NCBI GenBank assembly: GCA_036897485.1
Contig: JAYMTF010000129.1
Location: 1-50,936 of the forward strand
Reading direction: 5' to 3'
Length of the DNA stretch: 50,936 bases
DNA from: Pelargonium nanum
Lineage: Eukaryota; Streptophyta; Magnoliopsida; Geraniales; Geraniaceae
In this document: piece after piece, positions 23,001 through 32,205 of the stretch
Layout: the number at the start of each line of letters is the position of its first letter
Position numbering within the stretch: the stretch's first letter is position 1
Translations under genes and position numbers: made by a program
The notes under the pieces: model-generated
Told to the model about the DNA's origin: nothing
Seen by the model: only the letters and a program-made list of their open reading frames with translations
The model's database searches: none

Positions 23001-23653
23001 ATACAAAAAAGAGTTTATTACACCACACTCAATGAAAACCAGTATCACACGGCATAACAACGAACAAATGTACACACATATAGTTAACTTATACATGCAC
23101 AGATACTTACAGGAACACCTGTGTTCAAGTCAATGTATTTCACTTGACCAACAATACAATCAGTTACCTTACCAGTAATTTCCTTCAATTGCTTCGCCAG
23201 TGGCCGCTCCTCTTCATTGACCACCACTTTGTCACTCTTCCCTTCTTTCCCCTTCCTCTCCCTCTCTCCTCCACTCTCTCTATCCTTCCGGCTCGACTCC
23301 CTGTGCTTCCCCTCACTCTCCTCCTTCCTCTTACTCTTGGATTCACTCGAAATCTTCGACTTCCTCGAGCCCTCGCCGCGATCCTCCTCGCCTCCATTCC
23401 ACCTATCACTCACTCCATCATCCACGGCCCGCTCCTTCCGCCGCTTCGAGGAGCCATACTCCTCCGAATACTCTCCATTACCAGTACCGTACGCGTCCTT
23501 CGCATCCTTGGAATCGAGCTTCCTCTTATCCGCCGACGAATCCTTCGAGACCCTAATGCTACTCTTCAAGCTCGAATCTTTCTCCGAGTCCGAGTAATCC
23601 CTAGCATCTCTCGAACTGTGCTTGCTCGATTTGTGCCGTGAACTCCTCGGCAT
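17023..23653 (-). CDS. HIZ2: HIZ2/ZC3H13-like protein of the m6A writer complex, apparent frameshift in exon 4
   Basis: Minus-strand exons in transcript order: 23173-23653, 20147-21071, 18455-19835, 18272-18356, 17023-17700. Exon 1 is Ser/Lys/Arg/Glu-rich (begins MPRSSRHKSSKHSSRDARD). Exon 2 carries a long Arg/Asp/Glu repeat at about residues 282-386. Exon 3 has a Gly/Pro/His/Met-rich stretch, and exon 5 (RAMDLYKKQRLESKG) is acidic. Corrected length is about 1180 residues. From memory this resembles At5g53440, named HIZ2 as a HAKAI-interacting protein and plant equivalent of ZC3H13 in nuclear m6A RNA methylation. No CCCH finger is visible. Exon 1 must end at the GTAAGG donor (23172), because the nearby GTAAGT at 23110 gives the wrong phase. 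Exon 4 is 85 nt: the frame reads GGERPRLKISLALQNPSLFP, then needs a one-base shift to continue as NTKDLVFK into exon 5. Without it the protein stops within exon 4. Confidence 0.82.
22123..22196. other. 22-bp near-perfect foldback in HIZ2-like intron 1
   Basis: CATCCTTTGTGTGGAAGCCG (from 22123) pairs with the reverse of GGTGGCTTCCACACCAAGG (from 22176). This gives a stem of about 22 bp with two imperfect positions and a loop of about 30 nt. The size fits a plant microRNA hairpin, but also the ends of a tiny inverted-repeat element. It lies 20 bp before the Stowaway element. I do not recognise a known miRNA in it. Confidence 0.45.
22217..22458. mobile_element. Stowaway-type MITE in HIZ2-like intron 1
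   Basis: The left end CACTCCCTCCCTCCCAAAAT is mirrored by the right end ATTTTGGGAGGGAGTG. The inverted ends enclose about 200 bp of AT-rich DNA. The CTCCCTCC...CCCAAAAT ends are diagnostic of Stowaway elements. Confidence 0.8.
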
Positions 23654-25429
23654 CGCCGTATATCACCCCCAACACTCAAATCGGATACTCAAAACCCTGA
23701 ATCCCAATCAGCAAACGCGAATTGAGTACTTGAATCGGGAAATCTGAACCCTAATTTCAAAATTTTGCACTGGAACCGGATAGCGAAACCCTAAAAATCG
23801 GAGCTTTTGTGAGACGAGCACGAACTGTACAGGGCGTGAACGGAGGAAACAGTGCCGGAGACGGCGAGATCGCCGGAGAAGAGAGTGAGTGAGTGCGAGA
23901 TTGGGATCGGAGATTGGTGAAAATTACGAGAGAGCCCGAGAGAGAATAGGGGTTGTTTGGGGGATAAATGTGGAAATAGAAAATGGTGTAGAGATTTTTT
24001 GTTTTTGCTTATTGAGGTTAATGAGACTCGGAGGAGACTTGGCCACGTGGCGATAAATTGGGATTTGGGACGGTATTGCCCTTGAGAGTTCGAGGTTATT
24101 GCGGTAGTGCCCGGGCGGTGGTGCTTTTGATTAGTGTAATCATGAACTGCTTATTGGCTGTGTGGTGTGATTCAACGAGAGGGTGACACGTAGGCAGAGG
24201 GTGTAGGTGAAGTGTCTTTGACGGTTGATATTGGTCGTATCGTTGACTTTATAGTTCTAAAAGTGGACCCTAATCTTTGATGCATGAAATTTTAGAAAGT
24301 AATTTGACCATTTTTTTAATTGTTAAGTTCATTTTTCGCAAAGTCATTTCAATTTAAAAACAAGAATTATCAATATTTATCTTAGGCGTGTTAAGTCGTT
24401 GGACTTTAAAAGCGTCAGTTTACTTCACACTGTCAGAAAAATGACCAAATTATATAATGCAATATGTTGATGATGTAGATAGAGTATTACCACTGTGCTC
24501 CCCAGTCCCCAAGCCAATTGTTGTGCGTTCGATAAGAAGATGACCGTGATTCTCAAATGTAAGTTGTGTGATGATGTGAGATAACTCTCTTTTTGCCATT
24601 AAATTGCACAAAAGTACATCTTTACTTTACAATATTGTGAGACAACCTTTCTCCCGTACTCTATTTTTTCTTCAGGTTCTATTTTTATATTTTTTTTAAA
24701 AAAAGTTGAGCTACACAACAGGAGTAGCTCTCCCCTTTTAACCCAAAACCCCACCCCACCCGACGCAATGAGATTCGAACCACGACCTCCTATGTGGAGA
24801 TGTGTGTCTTGACCATTGCGCCACCCCCTATGAGGCTTCAGGTTCTATTTGCTCAGTTATCATAACTTTTTTCCTACGTAACAAGTAATTCTTTTGAGTC
24901 AACAACTAGCATAGATTCAGGAAAATAACAAACCAAGACATCTCTAGAAACCAAATGATCACAATCATTCGAGATAAATTTTCTTACACCCACAAGCGGG
25001 TGAATAAGAAAATAACAGCTAGATACATGTAGATTAGAACGAAATTGAGCCGTAAATCTACAACTTTATTATCCCTCTCGTCCACAAGCAAAACATTATC
25101 AAACGTGTCAAGTTATTACACAGGCATAAGTATGTTTAATTAATATATTAAATAGATAAAATCCAACTGTTCAATTTCAATCTGACGACGCACATTCTCA
25201 TCAAGACAACTGTAGCTACGGCATTGGTGACGTGGCAGCACCCGAGAGCATCACCGTATCGCAATCCACGGCCAGAAACCGTAGAGAATGAAAAAAGGTC
25301 CTGTGAAATCGGATTCAGATATTTTGCGCGGACGTAGACTCGCGAAACGCCCATGGCGAGACGCTTCAAGCTCACTTCGTCACGCAACTCTCACACGCTC
25401 TCTCTCGCTCCTCTCTCCACTCTCTGATC
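23654..25429. other. Divergent promoter region between HIZ2-like and ORG1-like genes
   Basis: The left part (to about 23980) is the probable 5' UTR and core promoter of the minus-strand HIZ2-like gene; it is GC-richer than the rest. The middle is AT-rich and holds the SINE at 24685-24835. The right part, with CT-rich tracts before the TATA box at 25430, belongs to the ORG1-like gene. No additional gene is seen. Confidence 0.6.
24685..24835 (-). mobile_element. tRNA-derived SINE with 15-bp target-site duplication
   Basis: Read on the minus strand, the head has a box A (TGGCGCAATGGTCAAG) and a box B (GGTTCGAATCTCATTG), followed by a body ending in an A/T-rich tail. The element is flanked by identical 15-bp direct repeats, CTTCAGGTTCTATTT, at 24670-24684 and 24836-24850. 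An intact duplication suggests a fairly recent insertion. It sits between the divergent HIZ2-like and ORG1-like genes. Confidence 0.88.
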
Positions 25430-25438
25430 TATATATAT
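25430..25438 (+). promoter_or_regulatory. Probable TATA box of the ORG1-like gene
   Basis: TATATATAT follows several CT-rich tracts and precedes a short leader exon whose donor is at 25516. Identification is by position and consensus only. Confidence 0.6.
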
Positions 25439-25515
25439 GCTCGCGCCACCACGCAGAAACTTCCATTTCTCTCCTCTCTCTCGCTCCTCAATTTCCTTCC
25501 GTTTCTCTCATTCTG

Positions 25516-26623
25516 GTGAGTCTCTGAATTTTGTTCTCCGATCGTAATTCTGTTTGGTTGCCGAGAGACTGGTGGAACATAGGAATTGAATTTGTATTTT
25601 TGAATTTTCACAGCTGAGATTAGAGATTTCGAGTTTCTTTTCTGCTTGTGTCCGAAGAAATGTGATTTGTATGTTTGAATTTACAAAGCTGAGATTAGAG
25701 ATTTCGAGTTTGTTTTCAGCTTGTGTGCGAAGAAATGTGATTTGTATGATTGAATCTTTAAGGCAGAGATTAGAGAATTCAAGTTTCTGTTCTGTTTGAG
25801 TACGTAGTTTTTTTCTGAAATGGTTTGATTTTTCCGTTTTTAGGTGTTTGATTAGTTTTGTAGAAGCTAATTTGACAATTTCCTTCCGTTTCTCTCATTG
25901 TGAGTCTCTAAATTCTCTGATCTTCACTGTTTGATTGCCGAGGACGTGTGCAATACATAGATTGTATTTGTATGTTTGAATTTTCAAAGCTGAGATAAGA
26001 TATTTCGAGTTTGTTTTCAGCTTGTGTGCGAAGAAATGTGATTTGTATGTTTGGATCTTCAGAACAGAGATTAGAGAATTCGAGTTTCTGTTTAGTTTGT
26101 GTACTTAGTTTTGTCTGAAATGGTTTGATTTTTTTTCGTTTTTAGGTGTTTAATTAGTTTTGTAGAAGCTAATTTGACAATTTTCTTCTGTTTCTCTCAT
26201 TGTGATATATTCTCTGATCTCCAGTGTTTGATTGCCGAGGAAGTGTTGAATACAGAAGTTGAATTTGTATGTTTGAATTGCAAAGCTGAGATTAGAGGTT
26301 TTGAGTTTATATTCAGCTTGTGTACGTAGTTTTTCTTGATATGTGTAGTTGTTACAAGCTTGAAACCTTCGATTTTGTTCCGACCATCTCTGTTTGGTTG
26401 TCGAGAAATGGTTGGAAAATGGAAATTAGAGGTGTAAGTTTGAATCTTCAAAGCTGAAATGAGAGAATTCGAGTTTCTATTTAGCTTGTGTACATAGTCT
26501 TGTGTGACACGTTTGATTTTTAGTTTTTAGGTGTTTAATTAGTTTAGTAGAGTCTAATTTGACAATCTCCTTCCACATCCCGAGCAAGCTAATAAAGTTC
26601 ACTGTTGTTATTCTCGTTGTTCA
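25516..26623 (+). repeat. 5' UTR intron of the ORG1-like gene, built from tandem repeats
   Basis: The intron runs from the GTGAGT donor at 25516 to the acceptor before 26624. A phrase like AAGCTGAGATTAGAGATTTC occurs about seven times (near 25612, 25686, 25762, 25985, 26061, 26282 and 26449). Copies two and three recur 299 bp later as copies four and five, so a whole 299-bp block was duplicated. Each large block also repeats the end of the leader exon and donor (TTCCGTTTCTCTCATTGTGA, near 25885 and 26190). Confidence 0.85.
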
Positions 26624-26635
26624 GAGCTGTTATTG

Positions 26636-29600
26636 ATGGCATTCTGTGGGGTTCGGCTGAATCCCACTAGCCTGGAATGCATTGAAGTAGGGAATTTTAG
26701 TAAAAATTTGTCGACAAGACTGGTTAGGCCTGGGTGTTCACCTTTTATTTGGAAATCCTCCTCTTCAGTTCGGAAACAATGTATTGGAGTGCAGTGTTCA
26801 TCCTTGAGAAAAGCAACATCTCCTATGGAATCGGAGGAGAATGCTCAGATAGGTGCATCAGTTCCTTTGGAAGATGAATTGGCTCATGTGATAAGGTTCA
26901 AGATGTCAGATTTTAAGATACTTGACCGTGTTAGTGCTGGCCTTGGTGGACGGGTATGAAGATATATTGCAATTATTGTGGCTGGAATGGGTTGAATTAA
27001 TTGTGGCCTAATTGTTTGGAGCTTTGTGCCTTTGTTGTAGGCGGATGAGGTAGTTTATGAAGCCATAGTGAAGGATTCTAATAGGTCAGTTTTGCTCGTC
27101 TTTGTGTGATGTCATCTTAGAAAGTGATATGAACTTACGCTTTGGTCTTGTGGGATTGCAGTCCTTTGTATAATACAAAAGTTGTGCTTCGCCAACTTAC
27201 TAGTGCTCAAGCAAAGCGTAGAGGGATGCGGGCAATAGAGGTTTGTAAAATCTGTTCATTGGATTTGGTAATTATTTATTTATTTATTATTATTATAATA
27301 AATGTTTTGCTATAAAATTTCTATTGTTGATACGTTTTTCAGGTGTTGAAGAAGCTTGTTCGTCGCAAAATTATGTATCATTCTTACTCGATGCAAGTTC
27401 ATGGATATGTCTCTTCGCCTTCGAATGTTCATGGTTCATTTACCGTTGTTCATGGGGTAAGTTCTTCTCTACGTAAGAATCAAGATTGGTTGTTTTAGGC
27501 TTTTAGCCTATCTTTGTTGCTATCATAAACATGACATGGCTTGGCACGGCTCTTATAGTCTTATTGGATTTAAATCTCTATTCACATCTCCATTATTGTT
27601 TCTCAAGATGTCTCTTTTTGCATGAGAATGTCTTAGCCTTTCCAATCTCTAATCATTTTTTTCTCTAAGATTTCCCACGTTAGGGGTTGCTATCGGATAT
27701 TCTATGCAAGAACTTAGCAACAGAACCAGACACATTGAAGTATCTTTTCTTACTACTGTTGCAGTATCATGGCAGTTTTTCTTTAAGACATTGGCTCCAG
27801 CAGTCGGACTGGCTTCCAACCTTAGAAGCTACTCTTGCGTTGGATGAAGAATCTGCTAGAAGGGTAGGAGATGACACAGTTGGTGGACCTGCAGTTTCTC
27901 GACAACTGCGACTTATTCGAATATTAATGAGGGATCTCTTGATTGGAGTATGTTAAACTTTTTTTTACATGAATAATAGTATTTTTTGTTATGTGGTTAT
28001 GATGGACTTATCATGGACTGATTTATCTATTTTAGGTGAACTATTTGCACAGCCATGGACTAGCTCACACAGAGTTGAGACTGGAGAATTTGCATATTAG
28101 TCCAGTGGACAGGCATATTAAGGTAAGTACCAGCTTTTGCTATACGTTAATGTTGCTTTTGGACTCTTGAATTTGATTTGAAATTCACGATTTGGATGTT
28201 GCATCTCAAATATAATGTTTGGGAAATCATATAATTTCACATGACAAGGTAAGAGTTGTCATTTGAAATCTCACATTGTAGGCATGTTTTGAATCCTATT
28301 AGATTTGAGCCAAATCCAAATCCAAATTCTTTGTCCATCCGAATGTTGTATTTAGCTCAAATTCAGAATTCCAATCAAATACAAGAATCCAAAGGGACCA
28401 ACAGAATATGGGACTTCTTGATTGTTCAACTTTGTAGCAATTACATATGATATTGATGGGTTATCAGAACACCTAGAAAACCTAATACGAACACAAGGAA
28501 CTTCAATTTATAAAGTCGTGTATGGACCATTCTTCTAATATGGTGATTTGACTGATTTCTGATGGCAATACTGTAAAGATATTGGTTTAAGGGTTCAATT
28601 GATTAAAAGATATTTTCAAATTAAGCCAGCTGGGACTTATGTGTTTCTTCACGTTAGATGAAGTAGTTTAATTTCCATTTCTTCTTTTAGGTAGGTATAC
28701 TGGGAAATGCTGCTGATTTTTATGAGGATGGTTCAAACAATAGCCCAGTGGACAACATGGATAGACGGCAAATGATGATTGCATTTGATATGAGGTATGA
28801 TGTGGATAAAAGCTTTTGGAACTGATCTCATGTTCGAATTGCTGGAAAAAATAACTTTCTGAACTGCATTCTGTTTTATGCATTGCAAAGATGTGTTGGC
28901 TTCATAATGGCCAAGATGGTGTTGAGAGAACTCATGGATCCTGTCATCTTCACAAAGTTCAAATCATTCCTCATGAAGGTATAACACTCTTATACCTGGA
29001 TGCGTCCGTTTCAAAAACTTGGTGGTTCACTTGTCTTCATATCAGCCTGACTTGATATAAAAGGTGTTTTATTTGGTTGACTGGTCATACGTTTCCATTG
29101 TCCCAGTTATCGGAAATTGCCTATAGTAAGGCAATAATGGTCCTACTCCCTAGGTCACTTCATATTTATGCGGCACCCCTACATTTACTTTTTAGAGCAC
29201 TAAGGATATCATCCACCATATTCTGAGTGCATAACTATAAATGTCCATCAATATGTTCATGAAACTGAACTTAGAGAAGTATTTTAGTTAGAGTCACGAT
29301 AAAAAATTTCCTATTCTGTGAATGTGCAGGGAAATGACCCTTCATGCTTGCGTGAATTTATGTTGCAAATCCTCAGTAGAAATTCCCCATCTGGAAATGC
29401 TGGATTGCAAGTAAGTATCAGAATCACGGACCATGCTTTTCTTTTCCTTTTTTTTTTGCACGCGTGCACGAAGCTATACTAATTTATTATGTTTCTTGAA
29501 GATACTTGACAGGAACTGGGGTGCAGGTTGGCACCTTCTGTCCTTATTGCTTGCAACAAAACCTTCTGAAAGAATAAGGTATAATATATACTTGAAAATT

Positions 29601-31481
29601 TCGGCTTTCAAAATTAGTTGAAAAATTCCTCACATCAACCACAAAATGCTCCTCATTGTTTATAACGTATTTCTTATTAACCTTCCCAACTGCTCCACAG
29701 GTGTTTGGATGCACTTAGACACCCGTTTCTTTGCGGACCGAGATGGCGAGTAGCCCCATCCATGGATATAATCAGATGGGGTCTCGGCTCAACTGCATTG
29801 CGCATAACAGAGGAATACATCTATGGTCTGCCTCAGGTATGCATATGGGTCCCTTATTTTTATAAATCAAGCTTTTGTTTCCAACCCATTTATTCATTCA
29901 CTGTGAGTTCATTGGGTAGGGAATTTCAACGTTCTCATTGTTTGGGCTTAGGCTTACGTTCTTTATTTTCTGTCTTTATATATACATATGAGGGGAAAAA
30001 GAATGAGTCTTGAATTTTTTTTGCTTAGGCTATAACCTAAACCAATGAAAATTCAACACCTCATTAACCATCACCCATACTCACCTCAGTTCATGCCCCA
30101 TTGGATCCAAGTAGTTTTTTTGGGCGTCACCACATTGGTTGCCAAATAATCCAGATTTGAGCCAGGGAGGACCGCGAGGGCAGCAAAGCTTACTAGCATT
30201 GCTACATTCCCGGTGACTTAAACTCGAGACCCATGTTGAACTAGAACAGCCCCTTCCAGTTGAGGTGTTTTAATTCTATTGGTGGCTTACTCTGAAGTCT
30301 TTACCTTTTGGCTTATATATATAGAGAGAGAGAGAGAAAGAGAGAGAGAGATAGTTGTCTTATTTTCCTTCATTTCTACATTCAACTGGCACACTTTGTG
30401 ATTGCATCCTAGTTCACCACATTGGTTGCCTAATAATCTGGATTCGAGTTGGGGTGGGTTACAAAGGCGGCAAAACTCTTCATACTGTGTTTTAATGAGC
30501 TGCATTCTGAAGCTCTCTCTCTATTTATACACACACACACACACATAGAGAGAGAGAGAGAGGGAGAGAGAGAGTTTAGTTATGTCTTGTTAATACATTT
30601 CTTCCTGTATCGGGCACACTTTGTGATTGCATAAGGTTAATCGTGATGATGGGATGCTGAGTTGTATTACTTGCTGTGTTTCACAGCGTAGTAGACTCGC
30701 ACACTTCATAGAATTAATGGAGACGCTGAATCCCTATTCAAGGCCAAAGGTAATCAATCATCTTCGTTCTTTATTTTTCATATGGACACCTACAGTATAT
30801 ATAGTTCTCACTATTGACATGAATGCGCAGAATTGGCTGCATTTGTTGCCGGGAAAATGGCGCCTAATTTACTCCACAGGCAGACACATCGGACTAACCC
30901 TCCGCCAGCCTCCAGCTCGAGCCCTCATTGGCGAAGTCCAGTTAACCGTCTCAAGACCTTCCAAGTCAAATACCAACCCCTCATTCACCTCCGATGTTGG
31001 CTTCACCGTCATGATCGGCCCAGACTGGCCCCACAGCAAGGAAGGCAAAACCGGAGGATTGCAAGTAACTTCAGTCTTCAGATTAACAGCCGGGAGGCGG
31101 CTCTATCTCAAGGAAGAACAAGAACACACAAACAAAAACCTATTCTTGGGCGAGGCGAGCACATTAGATTCTTTAGTTCGGAAATTCAAGGGAAGGAAAT
31201 GGAAGAAGGCAATACCGTATAAGGAGTTCCCGTCAAGCCTTCCGGTGGCAAAGCTCATGACAAACGACATTGAGGTGACAATGAGTCTGAGCGACCCGTT
31301 GAATCGAAACGTCGAGACTGCGAAAAATGTAGTTCACGAGGTGAGGACTCAGATACCGCCCGAGATGTTTGATTTGTCGAAACTTGTGTGTGGAACATAT
31401 GTGGACTCTAGGCCTCTGGTTCTTAGGGGAGTGAATGGGTCAGCTCTGTTGTTTACAAGGTCTTGTGGAGATGATATGTAG
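26636..31481 (+). CDS. ORG1: ORG1/FBN11-like plastid protein: pseudokinase plus PAP/fibrillin domain
   Basis: Coding exons 26636-26953, 27041-27084, 27162-27240, 27343-27456, 27765-27947, 28036-28122, 28691-28794, 28891-28978, 29330-29410, 29502-29578, 29701-29836, 30687-30749, 30831-31481 give 674 residues with consistent phases. Arabidopsis ORG1 (At5g53450, OBP3-responsive gene, also listed as fibrillin 11) is of similar length, from memory. The first 65 or so residues are Ser/Arg-rich and low in acids, like a chloroplast transit peptide. The middle is a degenerate kinase fold: the HRD motif reads HTE (GLAHTELRLENLHI), and the DFG site reads GNAADF. From about residue 440 a PAP/fibrillin domain begins (NWLHLLPGKWRLIYSTGRHI), typical of plastoglobule and thylakoid lipid-associated proteins. 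A role as a plastid lipid-structure scaffold is inferred. A poly(A) signal candidate follows at 31497. Confidence 0.93.
28153..28395 (+). mobile_element. TTTGGG-end MITE family, copy A (ORG1 intron)
   Basis: It shares ATTTGATTTGAAATTCA, GACAAGGTAAGAGTTGTCAT and TAGGCATGTTTTGAATCCTA with copies at 34424-34668 (same orientation) and 47328-47586 (opposite). No coding capacity is seen. It fills most of the intron at 28123-28690. Confidence 0.75.
30110..30630. repeat. Duplicated segment with GA/AC microsatellites in ORG1 intron 12
   Basis: The phrase CACCACATTGGTTGCC occurs near 30127 and 30415. The phrase CACACTTTGTGATTGCAT also occurs twice, near 30390 and 30614. Each copy carries a GA run (30322-30351 and 30546-30574), the second preceded by AC repeats from 30530. 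On the minus strand the part at 30110-30290 includes a box-B-like GGGTCTCGAGTTTAAGTC, so an old SINE is possible. Confidence 0.6.
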
Positions 31482-31496
31482 ATAATTTTAAGTGAA

Positions 31497-31502
31497 AATA
31501 AA
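31497..31502 (+). terminator. Candidate poly(A) signal of the ORG1-like gene
   Basis: A canonical AATAAA lies 16 bases after the stop codon. This is very close, so a downstream variant signal may be used instead. Confidence 0.5.
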
Positions 31503-31599
31503 GTTCTTGTTGTGCATAGCATTAGCATATCACATATTTATACATGTTTTTTTTGTTTCTCAAAATGAGAGAGTAATAATGAAAGAGTTGTGAGAGACT

Positions 31600-31925
31600 C
31601 GACCAGTGGCAAAAGGTCAGGTTGGGTTCGGGTACTGAACTCAACCCTATAGTATTTCCAGGTTGAGTGTTAGACATAAAACACATTTTTTTTTTGCAGA
31701 TATATGCATCCGAAAATTTTACAGTATGGCCTGAACTGAACACAATTTCCAGGTTCATAAATACAGACCCGGACTCTGACAAATCGGGTTGAGTTTTGGA
31801 TACCCAGCAGGCCGGGTCCGGAATCGAGATTAAATTGACTCATTTAATATAATACTAACCAAATATCCAACCCGAGATTCACAAAGACCAGCCCGAATTT
31901 TTGGGATTTTCAATTGAACAATAAA
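31600..31925. repeat. Degenerate dispersed repeat between convergent genes
   Basis: It holds phrases such as GGTTGGGTTCGGGTACTGAA, CCGGGTCCGGAATCGAG and CCCGAATTTTTGGG. The same kind of sequence occurs at 14285-14535 and 42352-42450. It occupies about half of the 724-bp gap between the ORG1-like and SF3A3 stop codons. No gene is seen here. Confidence 0.5.
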
Positions 31926-32205
31926 GGGTTCTAAGTCACAAAACAAGAAAATACATAAACGGTGATGATAAAATCATTATGACAGACTAGAATTGCCTTT
32001 AAAAGCGTATATATATGTCATCCTACAGGCTATGCATTCTCAAAACTGTATACAAAATTCTTCAAGACCATAGTAATCCATCCACAACATGAATCCGAAC
32101 ATTGGCTCCATTGGAACAGTCAAGTCCCGATAGAGGAATACAACAACTAAACAATCTTTACCATTAAAATCATAGGACGGCCTGATTGTGGATTAACGGC
32201 TTTGA

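Noticed and set aside
23084..23172. Extension of HIZ2-like exon 1 to the GTAAGT donor at 23110
   Set aside because: That donor ends in phase 0, but exon 2 needs phase 1. The GTAAGG donor at 23172 gives the right phase and a better fit to relatives.
23144..23641. Plus-strand open frames of 126-165 codons
   Set aside because: They are antisense to HIZ2-like exon 1 and follow from its biased composition.
17023..23653. A CCCH zinc finger in the HIZ2-like protein
   Set aside because: Relatives are labelled as zinc finger CCCH proteins, but I see no C-x(n)-C-x(n)-C-x(3)-H pattern in these exons.
24760..24835. A functional tRNA gene
   Set aside because: Box A and box B are present, but no cloverleaf with an acceptor stem is apparent, and a 15-bp target duplication encloses a longer body. 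It is a SINE.
30833..31222. Second frame of 129 codons in ORG1 exon 14
   Set aside because: The overlapping frame encodes the conserved PAP/fibrillin domain and continues to the family-typical C-terminus.
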